Shown here: piece after piece, positions 27,334-36,392 of the stretch
How the letters are laid out: every line of letters starts with the position of its first letter
Position numbering within the stretch: position 1 is the stretch's first letter
Origin: Burkholderiales bacterium
GTDB lineage: Bacteria; Pseudomonadota; Gammaproteobacteria; Burkholderiales; Nitrosomonadaceae
Length of the DNA: 64,000 nt
Direction: 5' to 3'
Assembly: GCA_024235795.1 (NCBI GenBank)
Contig: JACKLR010000003.1
Location: 186,001-250,000 of the forward strand
Made by a program: the position numbers and the translations under genes
The notes under the pieces: generated by a model
Told to the model about the DNA's origin: nothing
What the model saw: the letters and a program-made list of their open reading frames with translations, nothing else
The model's database searches: none

Positions 27334-29331
27334 CTACATGTAGTAATCAAAATCTTTTTCGCTGCGCACACGCCTTCGCAAGCGAAAAATATGTGCCGGC
27401 GCCATGCCGGGATTCAATTCAACAAAATTGCGCGGCCCATTCCAAATAAAACGGGCACTGCTTAGCAAATCATGGGCCTGATAGGGAAGCCCCATCTCCA
27501 ATCCGAAACTGTCCAGCGGGATATTAACCCATCCTGACTGGGTATGATGCGGATCCAGGTTGACCAGGACAAGAATAATATTGGTGAAATCTTCGGTATT
27601 TTTACTGTAACAAATCAGCGCATCGTTATCTACCGAATGAAATCGAAGCATCCGGTCGTATTGCAACGCAGGATTCTCCCTGCGGATGCGGTTAATTCGC
27701 GTGATATAGTCTTTCAAACTGTCATGCCGATGCAAATCCCAGCTCCGGATCTGGTATTTTTCCGAATCGAGGTATTCCTCGCTCCCGTGTTCCCGCGGCC
27801 TGTTTTCGAACAGTTCAAAAGCCGGGCCATAAATACCATAACTGGCACCAAGCGTGGCGGCAAGCACCAAACGAATCATGTAAGCAGGCCGTCCCCCGAA
27901 TTGCAGATATTCGGTCAATATGTCCGGAGTATTCGGCCACAGATTAGGGCGCAAAAACTCCCGTTCCTTGCATCGGGTCAGTTGTGTCAGATATTCAGTC
28001 AGCTCATGTTTGGTGTTTCGCCAGGGAAAATAATTATATGACTGGCTGAAGCCCACCTTGGCCAGGTAATGCAACACCTTAGGCCGTGTAAACGCTTCGG
28101 CCAGAAAAATGGTTTCAGGGTAATCGCGCTTGATTCTGTCTATCATCCATTCCCAGAAATAAAAATTCTTGGTATGCGGATTGTCCACCCGGAAAATCCG
28201 CACTCCCTGTTTAATCCAGAAGCGGAAGATGCCTTCCAGTTCAATCCACAGGCTCTGCCAATCTGCGTTTTCGAAGTCAAAGGGATAGATATCCTCGTAT
28301 TTTTTTGGAGGATTCTCAGCATATTGCACGCTGCCATCTGAGCGATGCCGAAACCATTCCGGGTGTTCCTCAACATAAGGATGATCCGGTGAACACTGGA
28401 ATGCGATATCCATGGCAATCTCCAGTCCATGTTCGCGCGCACGGGTGATCAGACTGCGGAACGCCTTCAGCGTTCCCAGTTCGGGATGCAGACTAAGATG
28501 GCCGCCCGCTTTAGAGCCGATCGCCCAGGGACTGCCCGGATCGCCCTTGCCTGCCGTCAATGAATTATTGGGGCCCTTGCGTTTGGTCAATCCGATAGGA
28601 TGAACCGGGGGCAAATAAAGCACATCGAAACCCATTCCGGCGATATACGGAAGACGAGCCTCACAATCCGCAAAAGTACCGTGACGTCCGGTTTCTTCAC
28701 TGCACGAACGTGGAAACGCCTCATACCAGGCACTAAACCGGGCCAATACCGGCTCAACCACAACAACCAGTTCCCGCTCATATACAGCGGCCAGGCTCTG
28801 ATCCGCATAACGGGTCATCAATTGCGCAAGTTCCCCGTCCATGGCCGCATTAAGACGAATCTGCGGATTTTCATCGCTGCGCACCAGTCCGACAAAGGAC
28901 CTGAGTTTTTCCGCGTCATTATTCTGTGCACGTGTTGCGGCGCCTTCAATCAATTCCGCGCCCATTTGAAGGGCGATATCGATATCAGCGGGGTCAACAC
29001 GCCTTTTCAGGTCGTGAATCCAGGATGCAAAATGATCGATCAGCGCAGTTACTGTATAACAATAGCGTCCGATATCGTGTACCTGGAAAGTACCCTGCCA
29101 GCGATCATTACCCAGCGGCTTCATGGCAACCTTATGCCATGCTGTCTGATGTTCGCTACGATACTGCAGCATACACTGAATACGGTCATGGCCGTCAGCG
29201 AACGCATCCGCCTCCACCGTAACAGATTCGCCGATTGTACGTTTGATGGGAAAGCGCCCGTTATCCACCTGCGGTTCAACATGCTCGATAACAACGCGCC
29301 GTCGACCTTCATCAGGAAATACGTATGTCAT
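27334..29331 (-). CDS. glgE: Alpha-1,4-glucan:maltose-1-phosphate maltosyltransferase GlgE
   Basis: 665 residues, usual length. It has an N-terminal beta-sandwich and helical insert (DUF3416) followed by a GH13 barrel. FRVDNPHTKN carries the nucleophile Asp, IFLAEAFTRP the Glu. It transfers maltosyl units from maltose-1-phosphate to the non-reducing end of alpha-glucans in the cytoplasm. The ATG follows the glgB stop directly (TAGATG) and GGAGGG lies within the end of glgB, so expression is coupled. Confidence 0.95.
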   Translation of the reverse strand: MTYVFPDEGRRRVVIEHVEPQVDNGRFPIKRTIGESVTVEADAFADGHDRIQCMLQYRSEHQTAWHKVAMKPLGNDRWQGTFQVHDIGRYCYTVTALIDHFASWIHDLKRRVDPADIDIALQMGAELIEGAATRAQNNDAEKLRSFVGLVRSDENPQIRLNAAMDGELAQLMTRYADQSLAAVYERELVVVVEPVLARFSAWYEAFPRSCSEETGRHGTFADCEARLPYIAGMGFDVLYLPPVHPIGLTKRKGPNNSLTAGKGDPGSPWAIGSKAGGHLSLHPELGTLKAFRSLITRAREHGLEIAMDIAFQCSPDHPYVEEHPEWFRHRSDGSVQYAENPPKKYEDIYPFDFENADWQSLWIELEGIFRFWIKQGVRIFRVDNPHTKNFYFWEWMIDRIKRDYPETIFLAEAFTRPKVLHYLAKVGFSQSYNYFPWRNTKHELTEYLTQLTRCKEREFLRPNLWPNTPDILTEYLQFGGRPAYMIRLVLAATLGASYGIYGPAFELFENRPREHGSEEYLDSEKYQIRSWDLHRHDSLKDYITRINRIRRENPALQYDRMLRFHSVDNDALICYSKNTEDFTNIILVLVNLDPHHTQSGWVNIPLDSFGLEMGLPYQAHDLLSSARFIWNGPRNFVELNPGMAPAHIFRLRRRVRSEKDFDYYM

Positions 29332-31257
29332 CTATCCCTCCGCCTTGAAAAAAAGTGTTGCCAACGGCGGCAGGCTCAGCACCAGTGAATGCGGCCTGCC
29401 GTGGAAGCTGACCGGCGCGGCCTCCACGCCACCCAGGTTTCCATAACCACTGCCGCCGTAAATAACCGCGTCACTATTCAGCGTCTCGCGCCACCAGCCC
29501 CCCCGCGGAACACCTACACGATAGTTGGCGCGGGGAACCGGCGTAAAGTTGCATACCACCAGAATGATTTCATCGCTATGCTTCGCTGACCTGACGAAAC
29601 TGAGCGTACTTTCCTCCCAGTCATTACAGTCAATCCATTCAAAGCCGTCCGCGGCAAAGTCCTGTTCATAAAGCGCCGGTTCATTGCGATAGCAGTGATT
29701 CAAGTCCTTTAGCCAATCCTGTATACCGGCATGTGGCGCCCACTGTAACAAATGCCATTCCAAACTTTGATCATGATCCCATTCATTACGCTGCGCAAAT
29801 TCACACCCCATGAACAACAGCTTCTTGCCGGGGTGACCAAACATATAGCCATACAGCGCTCTCAGATTGGCAAACTTTTGCCAGTCGTCGCCTGGCATTT
29901 TACCGATCAACGCGCCCTTGCTGTGAACTACTTCATCATGGGAAAAAGGAAGCAGGAAATTCTCATGAAACGCATACCACAAACTGAAGGTTAGCTGATT
30001 GTGATGATGCTTGCGATACACCGGATCCTTGGCGAAATATTCCAGCGTATCATGCATCCAGCCCATATTCCACTTCATGCCGAAACCCAGTCCGCCCACA
30101 TAAGTCGGTCTGGAAACAGCCGGCCACGCGGTAGATTCCTCGGCAATGGTTTGCACATCGGGATAATCTCTGTAAACCGCCTCATTCAGGTTGCGCAGAA
30201 AATTGACCGCATCAAGATCCTCGTTGCCGCCATGCGGGTTAGGAATCCATTCGCCCTCCTGCCGCCCGTAATCCAGATAAAGCATGGAAGCAACCGCATC
30301 CACGCGCAGACCGTCTATATGATACTTGTCCAGCCAGAACAAGGCACTACTGATCAGGAAAGCACGCACTTCGTGACGGCCGTAATTAAAGATGTAGCTC
30401 TGCCACTCAGGATGGTAGCCGCGCTTGGGATCCGCATGCTCGAATAAATAGCTGCCATCGAAATAACGCAGACCATGGACATCGTCAGGAAAATGAGAAG
30501 GCACCCAGTCCAGAATTACACCGATACCGTGCTGGTGAAGGCAATCAATCAGATACATGAAATCCTGCGGCGTGCCATAACGCGCGGTTGGCGCAAAATA
30601 ACCCGTCGTCTGGTAGCCCCATGAACCATAGAAAGGATGTTCAGTAACCGGAAGAAACTCAACATGCGTAAAACCCATTTTGCAGACATATTCTGTCAGA
30701 CGGATAGCCAGCTCACGGTAATTCAGTGAACGGTTTTCTTCTTCCACGCTTCGCCGCCAGGAACCTAAATGCACTTCATAGATTGAAATTGGTGCATCAA
30801 GCTTATTGACCGTGGCACGGCGTTTCATCCAGTCATGGTCGCTCCAGTCATAATCCAGCTCCCAGACTCTGGAAGCCGTTTTAGGTGGTGCTTCCCAGAA
30901 AAAGGCAAATGGATCGCCTTTATCCGCGCGATGCGCATGATAACGCGATTTAATGTTATATTTATAGACCGATCCAGGTAACAGGCCGGGTATAAATCCC
31001 TCCCAGATTCCCGAGCCATCCTCGCGCAGTTTTAGCGGATGCGTATCAATGGTCCAACTGTTGAAGTCGCCAATAACCGAAACCGATTGCGCATTCGGCG
31101 CCCAAACCGCAAACAACGTACCCGTTTTACCGCCATGGGCAAATACATGCGCACCGAGCTTTTCATACAATCCGGCATGCGTGCCTTGCCTGAACAGATC
31201 AATATCCTTATCGCGCATCAATGTGATGCCATGCTGTATAGATCCAGTCTTATCCAT
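29332..31257 (-). CDS. glgB: 1,4-alpha-glucan branching enzyme GlgB
   Basis: 641 residues from the ATG at 31257, which has AAGGAA before it; the frame is open to 31383 but that stretch does not look coding. CBM48 (about residues 25-115, VWAPNAQSVSVIGDFNSW) precedes the GH13 domain with DGLRVDAVASMLYLDYGR, TIAEESTAWP and FLLPFSHDEVVH. It introduces alpha-1,6 branches. It is the first gene of the operon glgB-glgE-treS/mak-orf65-glgX, so the promoter should lie in 31258-31579. glgA and glgC are not here, suggesting glycogen is built mainly from maltose-1-phosphate, or that they lie elsewhere. Confidence 0.95.
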   Translation of the reverse strand: MDKTGSIQHGITLMRDKDIDLFRQGTHAGLYEKLGAHVFAHGGKTGTLFAVWAPNAQSVSVIGDFNSWTIDTHPLKLREDGSGIWEGFIPGLLPGSVYKYNIKSRYHAHRADKGDPFAFFWEAPPKTASRVWELDYDWSDHDWMKRRATVNKLDAPISIYEVHLGSWRRSVEEENRSLNYRELAIRLTEYVCKMGFTHVEFLPVTEHPFYGSWGYQTTGYFAPTARYGTPQDFMYLIDCLHQHGIGVILDWVPSHFPDDVHGLRYFDGSYLFEHADPKRGYHPEWQSYIFNYGRHEVRAFLISSALFWLDKYHIDGLRVDAVASMLYLDYGRQEGEWIPNPHGGNEDLDAVNFLRNLNEAVYRDYPDVQTIAEESTAWPAVSRPTYVGGLGFGMKWNMGWMHDTLEYFAKDPVYRKHHHNQLTFSLWYAFHENFLLPFSHDEVVHSKGALIGKMPGDDWQKFANLRALYGYMFGHPGKKLLFMGCEFAQRNEWDHDQSLEWHLLQWAPHAGIQDWLKDLNHCYRNEPALYEQDFAADGFEWIDCNDWEESTLSFVRSAKHSDEIILVVCNFTPVPRANYRVGVPRGGWWRETLNSDAVIYGGSGYGNLGGVEAAPVSFHGRPHSLVLSLPPLATLFFKAEG

Positions 31258-31579
31258 CTTGAATTTCCTTGTGCCGAATAACCGCCTGCCGACAAGTCTA
31301 CCCCACGCATTAATTATCCAGAAAATATCAGCAACTTCCAAACCTGAAAACGAACAACAGCACTCTCGATGGCAGATAAACAACTATCCGCCGACATTTG
31401 TTTATTGCCCTACAATAATTTATAGTTGTTCAGTGAAAGGCTGTTATAGTCAACTATTGATGTTTTCCTCAACCAGACTATATCCAGACTATACCAAGTA
31501 TTGTCATGATTCAACACAGTAAAACAGCGCAAACAACAAACGCTGTGTGTCGAGAAAACACAAAAAAAGGATATCAGGC
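31258..31579. other. Divergent promoter region of glgB and the LQR-motif gene
   Basis: 322 bases without a credible gene. It must carry the promoter of the glg operon and of the 31580 gene. I see AT-rich patches (TAATTTATAGTTG near 31418-31430) but no clear -35/-10 pair. Confidence 0.4.
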
Positions 31580-32392
31580 ATGCACACTTTTGCAGATAAA
31601 TCCAAGACCGCCAGACAAGGCGCGTCCGTCAGGCCGAAAACGCTCCGTCGAACTCATATTGGGCACAGTGACGACGTGCGCGCTATTCTTCATGCGCAAC
31701 GCATGATCGGCAATCAAGCCAAGCAGGAGTCGATAGCAGCAGATTCAACACGCGGATTGAAGCCCGATGTTGAAGAGGACGAAATCATTCGCGGGCGCAC
31801 AAGCGGGGAAATTATTGGTGATATCGCGCGGCCTATCGGCACAACGCTGGGGAATGTAGTTACTTCAGCCACTGGCGTTCTGACAGGAATCAGCATTTCC
31901 ACGAAGACCAACAAAGGACCGACCTGGAACAGTCACGGTGCTTTTGTATGGCATGTTGGCTTCAATACCACTGGCCGGAGCGGCTGGATTATTCAGGATG
32001 TCGTTAATACCTGGCGGGCGAAAGATGCACAGGGTAACGCCGTTGCAAGCCCACTCACACCGCATTTTCTGGAAGCCTGGACCGTGGACAACAAAGGCAA
32101 GGTAACGCCTAACATTAGCGCAGACAATGATTATTGGGACAATCCGAATCTCAAAACGACCTATGGCGCCGTCGAAGGACATTTGGCCACCCGGGCGAAG
32201 CTGTATTTCACAAAAACCAACCCCGCCACACAGGGTTTTATTAAAAACAACCCGGCCACCAACGCGTCCGGCCTGCTGTCTTCAACCAAAACACCCGCAG
32301 GTCTTGGCATTGTCCGGTTATACCGTTACGCACAAAGCACCTGGGATTCAACGGGATCTGTGCCAATTCATTTTGGCTCGGCAGGGCCATGA
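31580..32392 (+). CDS. Uncharacterised protein with LQR-GNQA-like N-terminal motif
   Basis: 270 residues from the ATG at 31580 (AAAGGA upstream); the GTG at 31547 is less likely. The N-terminus is basic and disordered, then DVRAILHAQRMIGNQA resembles the LQRxxGNxAVxRL segment found near the start of many DUF4157-type and extracellular contractile injection system-associated proteins. A Gly-rich hydrophobic stretch (IARPIGTTLGNVVTSATGVLTG) may be amphipathic. Residues 120-270 look beta-rich with many Trp/Tyr, no known domain. It ends 10 bases before the ECF sigma gene, so the three genes probably form one operon. Confidence 0.6.
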   Translation: MHTFADKSKTARQGASVRPKTLRRTHIGHSDDVRAILHAQRMIGNQAKQESIAADSTRGLKPDVEEDEIIRGRTSGEIIGDIARPIGTTLGNVVTSATGVLTGISISTKTNKGPTWNSHGAFVWHVGFNTTGRSGWIIQDVVNTWRAKDAQGNAVASPLTPHFLEAWTVDNKGKVTPNISADNDYWDNPNLKTTYGAVEGHLATRAKLYFTKTNPATQGFIKNNPATNASGLLSSTKTPAGLGIVRLYRYAQSTWDSTGSVPIHFGSAGP

Positions 32393-32402
32393 AAATGAAA
32401 CT

Positions 32403-32972
32403 ATGCTTGTAGACAGCGATACGCAGTTAATTGAACGGATAGCAAAACAAGATCATGATGCACTGGCTCAATTATACCAGCGGCATGTCATGCAAATGCT
32501 AGCCGTTGCCTTCAGGATTCTGGGTTCCCGGAAAGACGCGGAGGATTTGATTCATGACGTGTTCCTTGAGATCTGGAATAAGGCCGGGGATTTTGACGCC
32601 AAGCGCAGCTCAGTACGTAACTGGATTCTCCTGCGGGTACGCAGCCGCGCGATTGATCGGTTGCGCGCTTCCCGGCAGGCACAAAAATATTTTTCAATGG
32701 ATGAGTTTGACGAATCCGAACTAACACGACCCGGCCCCGAACCGGAACAATTAGCCGAATGGCAACAGGCACGCTCGGTGGTCAAGCGTCTGCCGGAGTC
32801 ACAGTATAACGTGGTTATATTGAGTTATTATGAAGGATTGACCTGCGCGGAAATTGCCGAGCGATGTCAGATACCGGTTGGGACAGTCAAATCGAGGTTA
32901 TCCGCCGCAATAAAATATCTGCGGCGCGTTTTGCAACCGGACGGAGAAAAGTCACATGCACGATCAAAATAG
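32403..32972 (+). CDS. ECF-type RNA polymerase sigma factor
   Basis: 189 residues. Region 2 (ALAQLYQRHVMQMLAVAFRILGSRKDAEDLIHDVF) and region 4 (VVILSYYEGLTCAEIAERC followed by the helix-turn-helix PVGTVKSRL) are clear and match the sigma factors paired with ChrR-like anti-sigmas. I start at the ATG at 32403; the frame is open further upstream but there overlaps the previous gene. The anti-sigma gene overlaps its end by 17 bases. It probably controls the surrounding accessory genes, which I infer from position only. Confidence 0.9.
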   Translation: MLVDSDTQLIERIAKQDHDALAQLYQRHVMQMLAVAFRILGSRKDAEDLIHDVFLEIWNKAGDFDAKRSSVRNWILLRVRSRAIDRLRASRQAQKYFSMDEFDESELTRPGPEPEQLAEWQQARSVVKRLPESQYNVVILSYYEGLTCAEIAERCQIPVGTVKSRLSAAIKYLRRVLQPDGEKSHARSK

Positions 32973-33585
32973 CAAACTCATTGAATACGCTTTAGGTATT
33001 CTCGACGAAGAAACTGCAAAACAAATGAAAGCGGAACTCGAATCATCCGTTCAAGGCCAGTCGGAACTGCAGGATATCGAAAACGCGCTTACATTGCTGG
33101 CCGAAACCGAACAACCGTTGATGCCATCAGAACATTTGCGCGCGCGCATCCTGAATGCCGCCAGACCGGAAACACGGTTCTCAGGCTTTGTCGAACGGCT
33201 TTGCGATTTTTTTGACCTGGACCGGAAAACTGTCGAAAAACAGTTGTCCAACCTCAATCAGGTATCTGCGGAAACGTGGCAGATCAATGCCTTTCCCGGT
33301 ACGCACTTACTACACTTTGAAGGCGGGCCGCGCATCGCCGGCAATGCCGATTGCGGCCTGGTCTATGTCGAACCCGGTCAGACGATTGCTGCGCACCGCC
33401 ATCTGGGTGAAGAGCGGTCATTCGTGCTTCAAGGCCAGATGAAAGAAATCAACGGCACTGTCTACTATCCCGGCGATTGCATGCACCGGCCCGCCGGCTC
33501 GGTGCATGCATTGCAATCTGTTGGAGAAAAACCACTTGTTTTTGCCGCCGTGCTAATCGCGGGACTGGAGTTTGTTGCGGATTAA
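32956..33585 (+). CDS. ChrR-like cupin anti-sigma factor
   Basis: 209 residues. The N-terminal third is helical, as in anti-sigma domains, but lacks the HxxxCxxC zinc motif of classical ChrR. The C-terminal half is a cupin whose first motif fits the consensus G-x5-HxH-x3-E-x6-G exactly (GQTIAAHRHLGEERSFVLQG); the second is GDCMHRPAGSVH. The metal-binding cupin probably senses the signal that frees the sigma factor. GGAG lies 9 bases before the ATG. In known ChrR the zinc site holds the anti-sigma fold, so its absence is notable. Confidence 0.8.
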   Translation: MHDQNSKLIEYALGILDEETAKQMKAELESSVQGQSELQDIENALTLLAETEQPLMPSEHLRARILNAARPETRFSGFVERLCDFFDLDRKTVEKQLSNLNQVSAETWQINAFPGTHLLHFEGGPRIAGNADCGLVYVEPGQTIAAHRHLGEERSFVLQGQMKEINGTVYYPGDCMHRPAGSVHALQSVGEKPLVFAAVLIAGLEFVAD

Positions 33586-33690
33586 GCGTTCTCTAAATAT
33601 TCAACTCAAGTATTTCCTTTTTTTGAAATCGTCTAAACAGACGGAGACTGTATTTCATCGTCCAAACAAAGTGACTCTTGCCGAACTTGC

Positions 33691-34971
33691 TCAGCATTTA
33701 CAAATATCCTTACATGACTGCCATCCGAAGGGTGTAACCTTGTCATCACAGCAGCGGCCGCCTGGACAGTTGTTGCTGCAGGTCACAGTAGCAAACGATT
33801 GACACTGTTCATGCAGTTGTTTATCCATCATCCGCAGACCAGCCTCATTACTCACTTTACCTGGAAGACCTTTCCACTCATTGTTTTGCGGATCCAATCC
33901 CCATATCATCTCTTCCCGGCCAGTCGCTCTGCGAATCCAGTTCTCTTCAATGAGCGCCAGCCTGTGCGCATAATTATAGTTTTTAAATGTGTCATAACAA
34001 TTGTGCCCCCAGAAATTTTCAGCGATGACATGCGCGAGCAGGTCGCAGCGTCTCCGCTGAAAAGTCTTTCCAGGCGGCTCCGTTGTTGCGGAACCACCTC
34101 TGTAAGGTAGGTTGGTTCCTTTCGGGGGAAGACGTAGCGGATTGAACTGAGTATCCTCTTTTGGACTGCCTTTTTCATACCAATCAATGGCGGCAGGCTT
34201 CGAATTTATTGCAATACAAAAAGCCGATTTACCTTTTTTTGCGTTCGGCGGTGCAATCGCGCCGTCAATCATTGCAGCGATTCTTGACATATGCCAAGGC
34301 ACCTTGGCGCGATCAGCGATTGTAACCCGCCTGTGCGATGTACCGGGCTTGACGTTATTGCAACACCTTTTTTCCCCACACCACTGATCCCCAGACTCAA
34401 ATTTCACCGGAAGACCACAATCCGTCATGATCTGAATCAAATCATTGGCCAGTTTTTCGTCCTGCTTTGAGTACGAAATATACATGCCACTACATGGCTT
34501 CTTATCTGGCTTTGGACACCAGTAAATCGGGGGATAAATGTAAGGTTCCAGAAAACAGGTATTCGTGATCAGCGCCGATAACGGACGTCCGCCAATGGAC
34601 TGCAAGCCGGGCGTCACCTGTTCAAGCAACGTCAGGTTAATCATTGCATCCGTTAAATAAAACGGTTGCGCCGTATTATCGGATGAATCCGGCAAACCGG
34701 CAGGTTCCCGGCGCATTGTCTCCGGCGTATGCGCACAGGAATCGTCATCGTCATCGACAGCGAACGCATCCGTCGACGCAGCCAGTGACAACCCTGGCTT
34801 AGGCACAACACCCAGCGCAGACAGCTTGAATTCTATTGGCACCGGAGCGCTTTGAAGCAGCATTCTGATCGCTTCCTTGTCGTATTGCAATTCTGGCTGT
34901 TTTTTTTCTTGCGCGGCTTCATCCTGCATACGTACGCCGGAAAGAGTGTCGGCAAATAGTTTGTCGGCCAT
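33691..34971 (-). CDS. Uncharacterised Cys-rich protein coupled to capsid-like gene
   Basis: 426 residues, not recognised. An acidic patch (DDDDD near residue 75) follows the N-terminal region. Cys residues cluster in pairs: YWCPKPDKKPC, DQWCGEKRCC, and a Cys-rich tail (TCSNNCPGGRCC ... CKDICKC). There is no signal peptide. The start lies 2 bases after the stop of the upstream 34974-35993 gene, so the two are translated from one message. Pairing suggests the product works with the shell-like protein, for example as cargo or minor component; this is inference. It converges with the sigma/anti-sigma genes. Confidence 0.6.
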   Translation of the reverse strand: MADKLFADTLSGVRMQDEAAQEKKQPELQYDKEAIRMLLQSAPVPIEFKLSALGVVPKPGLSLAASTDAFAVDDDDDSCAHTPETMRREPAGLPDSSDNTAQPFYLTDAMINLTLLEQVTPGLQSIGGRPLSALITNTCFLEPYIYPPIYWCPKPDKKPCSGMYISYSKQDEKLANDLIQIMTDCGLPVKFESGDQWCGEKRCCNNVKPGTSHRRVTIADRAKVPWHMSRIAAMIDGAIAPPNAKKGKSAFCIAINSKPAAIDWYEKGSPKEDTQFNPLRLPPKGTNLPYRGGSATTEPPGKTFQRRRCDLLAHVIAENFWGHNCYDTFKNYNYAHRLALIEENWIRRATGREEMIWGLDPQNNEWKGLPGKVSNEAGLRMMDKQLHEQCQSFATVTCSNNCPGGRCCDDKVTPFGWQSCKDICKC

Positions 34972-34973
34972 TG

Positions 34974-35993
34974 TTATGCTCCATGATTTTCAAAGTTAAT
35001 CAATGGAATACGGCTTGACGGAATCGCCACATTCTTTATCACAGCGAGGCTGCTGGCGCTGCCCAGCGCGATACTCACAGGCATTGTCACATGGTAGACC
35101 AGCGTGGAACCGTCCGGCAGCATTGTCGAACGAGTCACAAACAAATCCCTATCCAGTGCTGCAGGCGTCATGCCGTGCAAATTATTTTCGCCTAGGGTAA
35201 AAAACCAGATATTGGTACCTACGTCTGAATTACCCAGTTCCCCGGGGTTTTCATGAACGGATTCCCCGGCCGGATTGTCCGGGCTGCCGCTTAAATTCTG
35301 ATTAAGATCGTTGACATAAACAGGCGCACCGTCAACGGTCAACACACGTTCCACCTGATTTTCATTGCGCGGACATGGAAAAATCATGTCGGTATACTGC
35401 GGCGTCAGCCCACGCGTCCAGTGCGCCGCATGAATCGCGCGTTTGCCAATGCTGTTGGTAAACACCACCGTACCGCGGCCGTCATTGGTGCGCACCAGTT
35501 CCTTGCCCTGTTCCAGTACTTCCAGCGTGAGCGGTTTAAAACCGAGATCCAGTACCCGCGACGGATCGACCAATTTCTGCAAGCCGTCGAATTCGCCGGG
35601 GTTCGCCGAGTCGCCAGATTCGAACAACGTCCAGAACTTGTACAGCAACTCGCGGATGGCCAGCGCCATTTGAACAGAAACCTGGTCGTTCACGTTCGAG
35701 GAAAAGACGTCCTGCGCCTTGTACGAGACACGGAACTGGGTGGCAATTTCAGCAAATGCAAAAGCCCGTTTTTGATCATTCGGCATTTTGGTGTCTTCCA
35801 AAATGCCTTCTTCAAATCCAATAGTTACCCCGGGCTGCAGTACCGGGGTGGTGGTGTAACGCAATGCATCTCCTGCAACCGGCAAAAATGGAAGCACTGA
35901 AGCTAACTGGATACGAAACGGAAAATCCTCAATCAACCATTTTGCCTGAACATCGTTTGAAAGCAGTCGTGCGTTTTCGCCAATCGTAGACAT
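34974..35993 (-). CDS. Putative HK97-fold capsid/encapsulin-like protein
   Basis: 339 residues. Three ATGs stand in a row (35999, 35996, 35993). GGAG abuts the first and is 6 bases from the third, so I use 35993. The layout recalls phage major capsid proteins: an extended beta region (residues 40-75), a long helix (DQVSVQMALAIRELLYKFWTLFESGD) ending in a GEFDGLQKLV block like the spine helix and following turn, a central alpha/beta part with TVVFTNSIGKRAIHAA and VDGAPVYVNDLN, and a beta-rich end (STLVYHVTMPVSIALGS). No portal, protease, terminase or tail gene is present. The fold call is pattern-based and needs structure prediction. Confidence 0.5.
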   Translation of the reverse strand: MSTIGENARLLSNDVQAKWLIEDFPFRIQLASVLPFLPVAGDALRYTTTPVLQPGVTIGFEEGILEDTKMPNDQKRAFAFAEIATQFRVSYKAQDVFSSNVNDQVSVQMALAIRELLYKFWTLFESGDSANPGEFDGLQKLVDPSRVLDLGFKPLTLEVLEQGKELVRTNDGRGTVVFTNSIGKRAIHAAHWTRGLTPQYTDMIFPCPRNENQVERVLTVDGAPVYVNDLNQNLSGSPDNPAGESVHENPGELGNSDVGTNIWFFTLGENNLHGMTPAALDRDLFVTRSTMLPDGSTLVYHVTMPVSIALGSASSLAVIKNVAIPSSRIPLINFENHGA

Positions 35994-36073
35994 CATCATC
36001 TCCTTCGTTAAATATTGAATTACCCGAGGTTAAAAATCAGTCCGGCAGAAATAAACCAAATTATTTACGTTAA

Positions 36074-36370
36074 ATGCTCATTCAAGCCGCAACTTATTCA
36101 GTAATACGAATGAAAACGCTAGACGGTTCGAATGGCTGGAAAAAAAAATTATTCGCAGTTCTGAATAGAAAGATTCTCAGAACGCGATTCTCCAATCCCC
36201 TCAAACCGTTTTATTCCAGTTTGTTTGTGCGTTTGATAAGCAGGGTAAAACGCGGCAAATCCATACCGGAAGACTTGCGTACCCGATCATTAACAGTAAG
36301 AATTAAAATGATGGAATCAGACTCAGGCCTTGGACAAAGCGTCGTCCAGGTGGCTGAATATTTAAAATAA
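36074..36370 (+). CDS. Small basic hypothetical protein
   Basis: 98 residues, rich in Arg and Lys, no recognisable domain or signal. No good Shine-Dalgarno before the ATG at 36074; an ATG at 36110 is an alternative. It ends 22 bases before a DUF2784-like gene in the same orientation, which gives weak support. Confidence 0.35.
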   Translation: MLIQAATYSVIRMKTLDGSNGWKKKLFAVLNRKILRTRFSNPLKPFYSSLFVRLISRVKRGKSIPEDLRTRSLTVRIKMMESDSGLGQSVVQVAEYLK

Positions 36371-36392
36371 CAAAGACGGATAAATCAGAACG

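Noticed and set aside
33691..35993. Prophage
   Set aside because: A capsid-like gene alone does not make a prophage; no terminase, portal, tail, lysis or integrase genes nearby.
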